A stretch of 15,788 bases of DNA from an uncultured Clostridia bacterium (GTDB lineage Bacteria > Bacillota > Clostridia > TANB77 > CAG-508). Of the stretch, positions 6,651 through 13,624 are shown piece after piece. A model generated the notes under the pieces. That model saw only the letters and a list, made by a program, of their open reading frames with translations. It was not told where the DNA came from and made no database searches. The stretch spans positions 1-15,788 of the forward strand of contig CAKPGU010000028.1 in assembly GCA_934155265.1 (NCBI GenBank). The letters are read 5' to 3'. The first letter of the stretch is position 1; every line of letters starts with the position of its first letter. The translations under genes and the position numbers were made by a program.

Positions 6651-9002
6651 TTATTTTCTTGCAAATTTTCTTTCAATATCATATTTCGACATTTTTATTG
6701 CAGTTGGTCTTCCGTGTGGACATGTAAATGGATTTGGTAAAGCTAATAATTCTTGCATTAGACTATCAACTTCTTCTTTTGTTAATGCCATATTAGCTTT
6801 TACTGCTGCTTTACATGCTACTGTTGCTATAAATCTTTCTTCTACTTCTTGCTTTGCAGTTCTTGATACTGAATTTATTTCATCTAAAGTTTCTAAGAAC
6901 ATTTCTTTTGTTTCTAAGTCCAAACACATTTCTGGCACGCCTGTCAATTTGATTGTATTTTCTCCAAATTCTTCTACCATGAAACCAGCTTTTCTAAACA
7001 TTTGCATGTTGTCTTTTGCTATTTCCATTTCTTTATGCGAAAGTGTTATTATATCTGGCAATAGCATTAATTGTGAATCTTTATTTTCATCATTATAATA
7101 GTTTGCTTTTACTTTTTCATATAAAATTCTTTCATGTGCTGCATGTTGATCTATTATGTACATTTCATTATCAATTTCTATTATTATATATGTTTTGAAT
7201 ACAATTCCTATAAATTTGTAGTTTGGTTTTTGATATTCTTCTATATTGTCAAATACTGATGTATTTCCTAATGTTGCTATATCATCTGCATCTTGTTTTT
7301 TGTCTTCCTCTTTTTGTTCTTCATATTCACTTCCTCTTACTGGCTTTGTTCCAAATAATTTCATATACATTTCTTCAAATTCTTTTGAATATTCTGCATT
7401 TTTATTTTGCTCAGTTTCATTTGGAATAACTTCATCATTTACATCTTCTATTGTTTTTTCTGTTTTTTCTGTTTCAAGCTCATATGCTGTATCTTGTTCT
7501 GCAATATCTTGTTTTGGATTTTCTTCATCTACATTATATTTTACTTCTGATTCGTTATTTTCTTCTTTTTTTCCTATATATTCATCTAGATCTAATACTT
7601 CAATTTTGTTTTCTTCCTCATTTGGAGTTACTTCTTCTTTTTTGGTTGTAATCTCATTTTGATTTGCTATATTCTCTATGTTCGTTGTGTCCTTTTTTTC
7701 TGTTTCTATATTTAATCCTGGTGTTTCTTGTATTAATTTTTGCTTCATTTCTTGCAATTTTCTTAACACTTCTTGACTTTTTTCTAACTCTGTCATTCCA
7801 GTTTTATTATCTAATTCCTGGTTAAATTTATCTATTTTCTGTGGTTGTTCTTGATTGCTTTGTTGTATTGGTTTATATTGATTTGTACTTTGAGCAGATT
7901 CTTTCATTTGTCTCGCTCTATATATTTGTTCAACTATAGTTTCTGCTTTTCCACCAAACAAACCACTTTCTGATCTTTTTTCACTTTCTGAATGATTTGG
8001 ATTTGCAACTAATTCTGCTTTTAACAATGCATCTTTTATTGCATGATAAATTGCTTTAAATACTGTATTTTCTTCCTCAAATCTTACTTCCAATTTTGCA
8101 GGATGAACATTTACATCAACTTTACTTGGATTCATGTCTATATTTAAAACTAAGAAACTAAACTTACCTATTGGAATCATTCCCTTGTATGCCTTTTCTG
8201 CAGCTGAAGATAAAGCTTTGTCTTTTATATATCTTTTATTTACAAAAAATAATTGATTAGCTCTATTTGAACGTGCTATTTCTGGCTTTCCAATAACTCC
8301 ATATATATGCATATCTTCATATGTATAATCTGTTTCTATTAATGCTCCAGCAACATCTTTTCCATATATACTATATATGACTGTTTTTAAATCTCCATTT
8401 CCATTTGTTTGAATTATTGTTTTTCCTGTATTTATTAATCTTATTGAGATTTCTGGATGAACTAATGCTATTCTTGTAATTGCATCTTCAATATATCCTG
8501 CTTCTGTAAAATCTTTTTTTAAAAATTTGTATCTTACTGGTGTATTATAAAATAAGTTTGTAACTGTTATTGATGTTCCAACTGGACAACCTACTTCTGA
8601 TTTTTCTAAAATATTTCCACCTTCAACTACAACTTTAAATCCATTTTGTTGTTCAGCTGTTTTTGATACCATTTCAACTCTTGCTATTGCTGCAATACTT
8701 GCTAATGCCTCTCCTCTGAATCCCATTGAAGTTACAGTATTTAAGTCATCTGCTGACCTAATCTTACTTGTAGCATGTCTTTCAAACGCAATTTCTAAAT
8801 CATCTTCTGGTATTCCTTTTCCATTATCTGTTACCCTTATATATGATATTCCTCCATTTTTTATTTCTACTGTTATATTATTAGCTCCTGCATCTATTGA
8901 GTTTTCTACCATTTCCTTTATTACTGATGCTGGTCTTTCAATTACTTCTCCTGCTGCTATTTTATTAATTGTTAAATCGTCTAATAAAACTATATTTCCC
9001 AT
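6651..9002 (-). CDS. mutL: DNA mismatch repair protein MutL, endonuclease type
   Basis: MutL couples mismatch recognition by MutS to strand nicking. The protein has 783 residues, longer than the roughly 600-650 usual in Firmicutes because of an expanded linker. The N-terminal GHKL ATPase shows ENSIDAGA (33-40, catalytic Glu and Mg-binding Asn), DNGKGI (59-64) and GFRGEAL (94-100). Residues about 340-590 form a low-complexity Glu/Lys/Asn/Gln-rich linker. The C-terminal domain keeps the nuclease metal site: DQHAAHERILYE (618-629), ACK (729-731) and CPHGRP (761-766). An active latent endonuclease is therefore expected. The ATG at 9002 gives the conserved N-terminus. The AGGAGG at 9017-9022 is unusually far away (14 nt) and abuts a small hairpin. 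A clear promoter lies at 9060-9088. miaA follows. mutS is not in the window. Confidence 0.97.
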   Translation of the reverse strand: MGNIVLLDDLTINKIAAGEVIERPASVIKEMVENSIDAGANNITVEIKNGGISYIRVTDNGKGIPEDDLEIAFERHATSKIRSADDLNTVTSMGFRGEALASIAAIARVEMVSKTAEQQNGFKVVVEGGNILEKSEVGCPVGTSITVTNLFYNTPVRYKFLKKDFTEAGYIEDAITRIALVHPEISIRLINTGKTIIQTNGNGDLKTVIYSIYGKDVAGALIETDYTYEDMHIYGVIGKPEIARSNRANQLFFVNKRYIKDKALSSAAEKAYKGMIPIGKFSFLVLNIDMNPSKVDVNVHPAKLEVRFEEENTVFKAIYHAIKDALLKAELVANPNHSESEKRSESGLFGGKAETIVEQIYRARQMKESAQSTNQYKPIQQSNQEQPQKIDKFNQELDNKTGMTELEKSQEVLRKLQEMKQKLIQETPGLNIETEKKDTTNIENIANQNEITTKKEEVTPNEEENKIEVLDLDEYIGKKEENNESEVKYNVDEENPKQDIAEQDTAYELETEKTEKTIEDVNDEVIPNETEQNKNAEYSKEFEEMYMKLFGTKPVRGSEYEEQKEEDKKQDADDIATLGNTSVFDNIEEYQKPNYKFIGIVFKTYIIIEIDNEMYIIDQHAAHERILYEKVKANYYNDENKDSQLMLLPDIITLSHKEMEIAKDNMQMFRKAGFMVEEFGENTIKLTGVPEMCLDLETKEMFLETLDEINSVSRTAKQEVEERFIATVACKAAVKANMALTKEEVDSLMQELLALPNPFTCPHGRPTAIKMSKYDIERKFARK

Positions 9003-9022
9003 CTTTTTTCTTCAATCCTCCT

Positions 9023-9041
9023 CAGTATTCATCAAATACTG
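9023..9041 (-). promoter_or_regulatory. Small hairpin abutting the mutL ribosome binding site
   Basis: In the mutL leader, CAGTATT and AATACTG (7-bp stem, 5-nt loop) lie directly upstream of the AGGAGG sequence. The stem could stand next to the ribosome and affect initiation. The stem is AT-rich and weak, so function is uncertain. Confidence 0.4.
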
Positions 9042-9059
9042 TTCTTTTGTTACACTTGT

Positions 9060-9088
9060 ATTTTATCATTTATCATTTTCTTAATCAA
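9060..9088 (-). promoter_or_regulatory. Sigma-A-type promoter for mutL-miaA
   Basis: On the minus strand, TTGATT (-35, 9083-9088) and TAAAAT (-10, 9060-9065) are separated by 17 bp, about 58 bp upstream of the mutL start. The outer edge of the large palindrome begins 22 bp further upstream. Confidence 0.65.
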
Positions 9089-9110
9089 GTATTTTTATAA
9101 ATTTTTAGTT

Positions 9111-9420
9111 GTTACCAGTGGGGACACCCCTATTTGGTCAAAATCTTTACCAGTAGGGACACCCCTGTTTGGATGAAATCGTTACCAGAGGGGACATGTT
9201 ACCAGTAGGGACACTCATTAATGGTAAAAAGTATATTAAAAGAAAATGCAATTAATAAGTATATAACTATATTTATTAACTGATTATTTTAAATACTAAG
9301 TTTTTACCATTAATGAGTGTCCCTACTGGTAACATGTCCCCTCTGGTAACGATTTCATCCAAACAGGGGTGTCCCTACTGGTAAAGATTTTGACCAAACA
9401 TGGGTGTCCCTACTGGTAAC
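9111..9420. repeat. 310-bp near-perfect palindrome with 120-bp arms (MITE-like)
   Basis: The left arm (9111-9230) and right arm (9301-9420) are reverse complements with 117 of 120 positions matching and no gaps, around a 70-bp AT-rich spacer (9231-9300). Each arm holds four copies of a core like GTTACCAGTAGGGACA: two 35-bp units (9111, 9146), a 17-bp unit (9181) and a 33-bp unit (9198). Units are themselves partly palindromic, for example GGGG-ACA-CCCC in the first and TTACCA...TGGTAA in the last. No open reading frame of note and no transposase is present, and I see no clear target-site duplication. A non-autonomous mobile element or a deleted insertion sequence with multi-site ends is the best guess. 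It fills most of the 520-bp gap between mutL and the small plus-strand gene. Confidence 0.85.
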
Positions 9421-9423
9421 TTC

Positions 9424-9455
9424 TTGTAACACATTTTAAAAAATACCATATTATA
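9424..9455 (+). promoter_or_regulatory. Candidate promoter for the small Cys-rich gene
   Basis: Two readings overlap. TTGTAA (9424-9429), 17 bp, CATATT (9447-9452) would be a weak sigma-A promoter. AC (9429-9430), 16 bp, CATATTATA (9447-9455) matches the sigma-K pattern AC-N16-CATANNNTA of late spore genes. AT-richness makes both tentative. The element begins 4 bp beyond the palindrome. A 6-bp stem (CTAAAG/CTTTAG, 9474-9490) lies in the leader. Confidence 0.35.
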
Positions 9456-9522
9456 TATTATCAAAAGAAAATCCTAAAGATTTACTTTAGTTAAGATTGT
9501 TTTTTCGAAAGGGGGGTTTTAT

Positions 9523-9636
9523 ATGCCAGAGAATAGAGGTTGTGGATGTGGATTCGGTGATGATTGCTGCTGGATCATAATCTTAATACTTTTAATTTGT
9601 TTCTGTTGCGGTGGTAACAGAGGAGGATGTTGCTAG
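9523..9636 (+). CDS. Small Cys/Gly-rich membrane-type protein (37 aa)
   Basis: This is the only plus-strand gene. It encodes 37 residues: a Cys/Gly/Asp head (GCGCGFGDDCC), a hydrophobic stretch of about ten residues (WIIILILLIC) and a Cys/Gly tail (FCCGGNRGGCC). Nine of 37 residues are Cys, in CC and CxC groups. The start ATG has a strong purine-rich ribosome binding site (AAAGGGGGG, 6 nt away), and a good terminator follows 18 bp after the stop, so it looks like a real single-gene unit. Similar tiny Cys/Gly-rich proteins with a central WIII-type segment occur in Clostridia, often annotated only by their high cysteine content, and resemble short spore-associated proteins. Function is unknown. 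Metal binding, disulfide cross-linking or a spore-layer role are guesses. Confidence 0.75.
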   Translation: MPENRGCGCGFGDDCCWIIILILLICFCCGGNRGGCC

Positions 9637-9653
9637 TCCTTCGGACATATAAC

Positions 9654-9691
9654 AAAGAAGCCCCTTTTTAGGAGGCTTCTTTATCTTTTTT
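9654..9691 (+). terminator. Strong intrinsic terminator after the Cys-rich gene
   Basis: AAAGAAGCC (9654-9662) pairs perfectly with GGCTTCTTT (9674-9682). The inner CCT/AGG pairs extend the stem around a TTTT loop with one bulged A. A run of six T follows (9686-9691). On the other strand the hairpin is followed by TGTTATATG, so it may also help end transcripts of the convergent vWA gene. Confidence 0.85.
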
Positions 9692-9725
9692 ATCTACATT
9701 TTATATCTTTAATCATTACAATTTT

Positions 9726-11102
9726 TTATTTAACTTTTCTAGCTTTGTATCCTAAAAATCCTACTACTCCAATTCCTATTATCATAGCAAATGGTACTAC
9801 TGTTAGTCCTGCTTTTGGAATTGGGTCTGGTGCAATATCTTCTTTTACAAGCTTTATTTTTGGAGTTACATCTGAGGTTTTACTCTTTGTTTGTCCATCA
9901 AAGTCTTTATATCCAACATCCACTTTTTGATTTGTGTCAAGTACTTTATCAATAATATTTTCGTCAAATTCATCTTTTAATGTTAGTTTGTATTGTATTA
10001 TAGCTGTTTGTCCTGCTTCTAATTTTGCAAGATTCCATGTTATACTATTTGTTTCTGTATCTATTTGTGGTGATACATTACTAACATCAATTCCATCAAC
10101 ATATGTCATTTCAAAATTGTCTACTATGTATTGTGGGAAATAATCTATAACTGTAATATCTTCTAATGCATTTTCTACTGGTAATAATTCATTACGAATT
10201 TTATTTGTTATTGTTTGTTCTATTTCATTATCTTGAATTTTATAGAATTTTCCTTTTGTAGGATTTTCTTCTGTTCCAAATACTTCTTGTATTACTTGAC
10301 CATAAGTATATTTATTTGTTCCTTCTGCTCTAAATGTTGCTTCTTCATTGTCTATACCTGTTAACATTGTATATACATCAACATTTTCTAATGATGTTAG
10401 TGTTGATTTTGTTTGTGCTATGATTTTCGTTAATCCATCATAAGTAACTAAATCATTATTTCCTACTGCTAAATTTGGTAATCCATCTGTTAAAATTATC
10501 ATATATTTATTTGTGTTATCATTTGTAAATTGACTTTTTGCTAATTTTAAACCAGCATCTAAGTCTGTATATTGACCAGTTCCTTGGATTGCAGATATTT
10601 TACTTGTTAATGTGCTTACATCATTTGTAAAATCACATACTTTTTGTGCATCTGCTTCTGTTCCTGTAATTAAATATCCATTACTATCTTTTTCACTTCC
10701 AGTTGAAAATGTTGTTACTCCTATTTTTAGAGATGTTGGATTTGCCTTTAACAATTCTTCTACTAATTTATTTGCAGAATTTAATACTAAGTCTTTTCTT
10801 GTTGTTGTTCCACTTACTATTTCATCCATACTGCTTGAACTATCTATTACTAACATCATTTCTCCTGATGGTATTACCTTTTTTGAGTTATTGGCTACCT
10901 TTAATTGTAATGTTACTTGATGCTTTGTTAGGTCATATTCTATCATCTTTTTTTCAAATTCTGAGTCTTCGTTTAATTTTATTGTACATACATTATCTTC
11001 TACTACTTCCATTGATACATCAGTTGATTTTGCACTTGCAAAAACAGTTGTTGCTATCATTGTTATTAACAAAAATATTGTTAATGCTATTTTTTTCTTC
11101 AT
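9726..11102 (-). CDS. Secreted vWA-domain surface protein with C-terminal anchor
   Basis: This is a 458-residue exported protein with a von Willebrand factor A domain, a metal-dependent adhesion fold. Residues 1-24 are a signal peptide (MKKK, hydrophobic core, VFASA). The vWA domain spans about 80-290 with an intact MIDAS: DSSSS (Asp87, Ser89, Ser91), the Thr in GTGQYTDLDAG, and Asp in ILTDGLPN. Residues about 300-420 resemble the beta-sandwich repeats of surface adhesins (ITWNLAKLEAGQTAIIQYKLTL). The C-terminus has IPKAG, a hydrophobic segment and a basic KARKVK tail, laid out like a sortase signal but with Ile and Ala in place of Leu and Thr of LPXTG. The ATG at 11102 is preferred: GAGG lies 8 nt upstream, whereas the in-frame GTG at 11111 abuts that site. 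It has its own promoter (11121-11149). Ligand unknown. Confidence 0.85.
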   Translation of the reverse strand: MKKKIALTIFLLITMIATTVFASAKSTDVSMEVVEDNVCTIKLNEDSEFEKKMIEYDLTKHQVTLQLKVANNSKKVIPSGEMMLVIDSSSSMDEIVSGTTTRKDLVLNSANKLVEELLKANPTSLKIGVTTFSTGSEKDSNGYLITGTEADAQKVCDFTNDVSTLTSKISAIQGTGQYTDLDAGLKLAKSQFTNDNTNKYMIILTDGLPNLAVGNNDLVTYDGLTKIIAQTKSTLTSLENVDVYTMLTGIDNEEATFRAEGTNKYTYGQVIQEVFGTEENPTKGKFYKIQDNEIEQTITNKIRNELLPVENALEDITVIDYFPQYIVDNFEMTYVDGIDVSNVSPQIDTETNSITWNLAKLEAGQTAIIQYKLTLKDEFDENIIDKVLDTNQKVDVGYKDFDGQTKSKTSDVTPKIKLVKEDIAPDPIPKAGLTVVPFAMIIGIGVVGFLGYKARKVK

Positions 11103-11120
11103 TTTAAACACCTCAGTTTT

Positions 11121-11149
11121 ATTTTAATATATATTTTTCAAATTTGCAA
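11121..11149 (-). promoter_or_regulatory. Sigma-A-type promoter for the vWA gene
   Basis: On the minus strand, TTGCAA (-35, 11144-11149) and TAAAAT (-10, 11121-11126) are separated by exactly 17 bp. The -10 box lies about 19 bp from the chosen start, so the leader is very short. It sits in the 71-bp gap after the MreB-like gene. Confidence 0.55.
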
Positions 11150-11173
11150 TACTTGATAGAAATTTTTTAAGCC

Positions 11174-12172
11174 CTATCTATCTAAAGAATCTAAATTATC
11201 TAAAGCTTTTCCAGTTCCAAGAGCAACACATGAAACTGCATCATTTGCAATCATAACATTTATTCCTGTTTTTTCTTGTAATAGTTTGTCTAACCCTTCT
11301 ACTAGACAACCACCACCTGTCATATATATTCCTCTATCACTTATATCTGCTGAAAGTTCTGGTGGTGTTTTTTCTAATACTGAATGCACTGCATCTACTA
11401 TCATCATTGCAGGTTCTATAAGTGCTTCTAACATTTCACTTGAATATACTGTTATATTTTTTGGAAGTCCTGTTGCTAAATCTCTTCCTCTTATTTCCAT
11501 ATCTGTGTCTTGTATTTTTGGATATACACATCCTATGTTTATTTTTAGATCTTCTGCTGTTCTTTCACCTATCATTATATTGTGTTTTTTCTTGACATAT
11601 TTTACTATATATTCATCAAACTTGTCTCCAGCAACTTTTAATGATGTACTTTCAACTGAACCTCCAAGTGATATTACAGCTATGTCTGTTGTTCCTCCTC
11701 CAATGTCTACTACCATATTTCCACATGGTTTTGCTATATCAATTCCTGCTCCTATTGCTGCTGCTATAGGTTCTTCAATTAAAAATACCTTTCTTGCTCC
11801 AGCTTGTGTTGCAGCATCTAATACTGCTTTTTTCTCTACTTCTGTTACTCTTGATGGGATACATATCATTGTTCTTGGCGAAAATAATGTTTTTCCATTT
11901 ATTTTATTTATAAAATATTTTAACATTTTTTCTGTTACTGTGTAGTCTGATATTACTCCTTCTCTTAGTGGTCTTGTCGCTACTATATTTCCTGGTGTTC
12001 TTCCAAGCATTCTTCTTGCTTCTTGTCCTACTGCCAATACTTCTTTTGTGTTACTGTCTACAGCAACTACTGATGGTTCTCTTAATACAACCCCTTTTCC
12101 TTTTACATATGCTATTACTGTTGCTGTTCCTAAGTCTATTCCTATGTCTTGTCCTAACCCAAATTTAAACAT
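11174..12172 (-). CDS. Rod-shape-determining actin homologue (MreB/Mbl family)
   Basis: MreB-type proteins form membrane-bound ATP-dependent filaments that guide lateral wall synthesis. The product has 332 residues from the preferred start, the usual length. It has phosphate-1 loop IGIDLGTATV (10-19), the conserved EPSVVA and GRTPGNIVATRPL, phosphate-2 loop VVDIGGGTTDIAVIS, and adenosine motif TGGGCLVEGLDKLL near the end. MFKFGLGQ at the N-terminus suits a membrane-binding helix. An upstream in-frame Met would add 16 atypical residues. The ATG at 12170-12172 has AAAGGA about 10 nt upstream and a normal family N-terminus, so I chose it. mreC and mreD are not adjacent, which favours an Mbl/MreBH-like paralogue, but sequence alone does not settle the subtype. 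It lies 82 bp after the small transporter gene, with no clear promoter between. Confidence 0.93.
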   Translation of the reverse strand: MFKFGLGQDIGIDLGTATVIAYVKGKGVVLREPSVVAVDSNTKEVLAVGQEARRMLGRTPGNIVATRPLREGVISDYTVTEKMLKYFINKINGKTLFSPRTMICIPSRVTEVEKKAVLDAATQAGARKVFLIEEPIAAAIGAGIDIAKPCGNMVVDIGGGTTDIAVISLGGSVESTSLKVAGDKFDEYIVKYVKKKHNIMIGERTAEDLKINIGCVYPKIQDTDMEIRGRDLATGLPKNITVYSSEMLEALIEPAMMIVDAVHSVLEKTPPELSADISDRGIYMTGGGCLVEGLDKLLQEKTGINVMIANDAVSCVALGTGKALDNLDSLDR

Positions 12173-12254
12173 ATTTATGCATTCCTTTCTGTTTTGCTTT
12201 TCACTTACTATATTTTTCAACTTCCGTATTTTTTCTTTATTTTGTCTTAATATG

Positions 12255-12632
12255 TTATTTGTTTAAATTCATTATAATAACTCCTGCAATAATTAGTGCT
12301 GCACCCCCAATGTTTAATCCTGTTAATTGTTCTTTCAAAATTAACCATGATGCAATCAATATCATTATTTGTGCAACTCCATTACATATTGGTGAAATAA
12401 AACTTAAGTTTTCAAACATCATAACTATTCTTGTATATAGTAAAAAACTAATTATGTAACATACAAAACCTAATGCACTTATTAGGCTTATATTAAAATC
12501 AAATTCACCTGCAGAAATTGAAATTTTTCCTGCATTTCCACCTTTTTTCATTAATATTAGTCCTGATACTGTGAATATCAAGTAAAAAACAATCATTAAT
12601 ATTTTCATTATATCTTTTCTCCTTATTTCCAT
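12255..12632 (-). CDS. Small EamA/SMR-type membrane protein, possible lipid-sugar flippase
   Basis: The product has 125 residues with four hydrophobic helices (about 10-28, 47-68, 80-98, 103-122), and ends in the typical GGAALIIAGVIIMNLNK. This is half the size of ordinary EamA transporters and matches small multidrug resistance/ArnE-like proteins that work as dimers. The start is unclear. The ATG at 12632 lies 2 bp after the preceding stop with GAAAGGG as ribosome binding site. An internal ATG at 12608 has a better AAGGAG and would begin right at the first helix. Its tight link to a polyprenyl-phosphate glycosyltransferase gene suggests it flips the lipid-linked sugar across the membrane, as small members do in lipid A and teichoic acid modification. 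That role is inferred from context. Confidence 0.8.
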   Translation of the reverse strand: MEIRRKDIMKILMIVFYLIFTVSGLILMKKGGNAGKISISAGEFDFNISLISALGFVCYIISFLLYTRIVMMFENLSFISPICNGVAQIMILIASWLILKEQLTGLNIGGAALIIAGVIIMNLNK

Positions 12633-12634
12633 TT

Positions 12635-13588
12635 TTATTCCCTTTCTTGGTAATTTTTTTCTGTTTCTTTTATAATATATATAGGTCTATTTTTTACCTC
12701 TAAATATGTTTTAGACAAATATTGTCCAATAACTCCCATACAAAATAATTGTACACCACTAACAAAAACTATAATACATGCAAGTGATGGCCAACCTGCT
12801 GTTGGATCTCCATATACTAATGTTTTTACTATTATAAATACTATTGCAAAAAATGCAATTACACAAAATATTATTCCTAATATAGATGACAATATTAATG
12901 GAGTTGTTGAAAATGCTGTTATTCCTTCTAAAGCATATTTAAACAATTTCCAAAATGACCATTTTGTTTCTCCTGCAACTCTTTCTACATTTTCGTATTC
13001 GATCCACTTTGTATTAAATCCAACAAAACTAAACAATCCCTTTGAATATCTATTATACTCTTTTAAAGAAATTATTGCATTTACCACTTGTCTTTTCATT
13101 AATCTGTAGTCTCTTGCTCCATCAACCATTTCTATATCTGACATTTTATTTATTATTTTATAAAACATTCTTGCAAAAAAACTTCTAATTGGCGGTTCAC
13201 CTTTTCTTGTTACTCTTCTTGTTCCAACAGAATCATATCCTTCATTTACTATTGCATCATACATTTGCTTTAATAATGCTGGTGGATCTTGTAAATCAGC
13301 ATCCATTAATGTAACATAATCTCCTGTTGATGCTTCTAGTCCTGCAAGCATTGCCGCTTCTTTTCCAAAATTTCTAGAAAATGATACATATCTTACTTTG
13401 CTATCTTTTGCTCTTAACATTCTCATTATATCTAATGTTTTATCTTTTGAACCATCATTTACAAATATATATTCAAAGTCTGCAACTCCATCAAAGTCAT
13501 GTTTTCTTACTCTTTCCATTTCTTCATAAAACAATGGTAATGCTTTTTCTTCATTATAACAAGAAACTACTACCGAAATTTTCTCCAT
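12635..13588 (-). CDS. Polyprenyl-phosphate glycosyltransferase (GT2, DPM1/GtrB/CsbB-like)
   Basis: This enzyme moves a sugar from a nucleotide donor onto undecaprenyl phosphate at the inner membrane face. The product has 317 residues. The N-terminal GT-A domain shows VVSCYNEE (7-14), VNDGSKDKT (43-51) and the metal-binding DADLQDPP (96-103), then the conserved FSRNFGKEAAMLAGL. Two membrane helices lie near residues 230-260 and 268-298, and the tail YLSKTYLEVKNRPIYIIKE is characteristic of the GtrB/CsbB/YkcC group. The ATG at 13588 has AAAGGAG 6 nt upstream. It is 36 bp after the MdoB-like gene and 2 bp before the small transporter gene, so the three are likely one transcript. The sugar is not determinable from sequence. 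The neighbouring galE hints at galactose, N-acetylgalactosamine or glucose forms. Confidence 0.9.
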   Translation of the reverse strand: MEKISVVVSCYNEEKALPLFYEEMERVRKHDFDGVADFEYIFVNDGSKDKTLDIMRMLRAKDSKVRYVSFSRNFGKEAAMLAGLEASTGDYVTLMDADLQDPPALLKQMYDAIVNEGYDSVGTRRVTRKGEPPIRSFFARMFYKIINKMSDIEMVDGARDYRLMKRQVVNAIISLKEYNRYSKGLFSFVGFNTKWIEYENVERVAGETKWSFWKLFKYALEGITAFSTTPLILSSILGIIFCVIAFFAIVFIIVKTLVYGDPTAGWPSLACIIVFVSGVQLFCMGVIGQYLSKTYLEVKNRPIYIIKETEKNYQERE

Positions 13589-13624
13589 TCTTTGCTCCTT
13601 TCTAACTCTATCTTCAAATTAATT

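Noticed and set aside
7246..7662. Ser/Phe-rich plus-strand frame opposite mutL
   Set aside because: It is the complement of the low-complexity Glu/Lys/Asn-rich MutL linker, with no start signals of its own.
9111..9230. Tandem 35-bp units as a CRISPR array
   Set aside because: Only two full units exist per arm, the sequence between cores is nearly identical rather than unique spacers, and the whole block is mirrored in the other arm. No cas genes are present.
9101..9430. Target-site duplication flanking the palindrome
   Set aside because: Flanks AAATTTTTAGTT and TTCTTGTAAC share no direct repeat longer than two or three bases, so no duplication can be claimed.
11103..11111. GTG start extending the vWA protein by three residues
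   Set aside because: The GTG directly abuts the GAGG ribosome binding site, leaving no spacing. The ATG at 11102 has proper spacing and begins a normal MKKK signal peptide.
12173..12220. Upstream start extending the MreB-like protein by 16 residues
   Set aside because: The extension is unlike family N-termini, and the AAAGGA site serves the ATG at 12170-12172.
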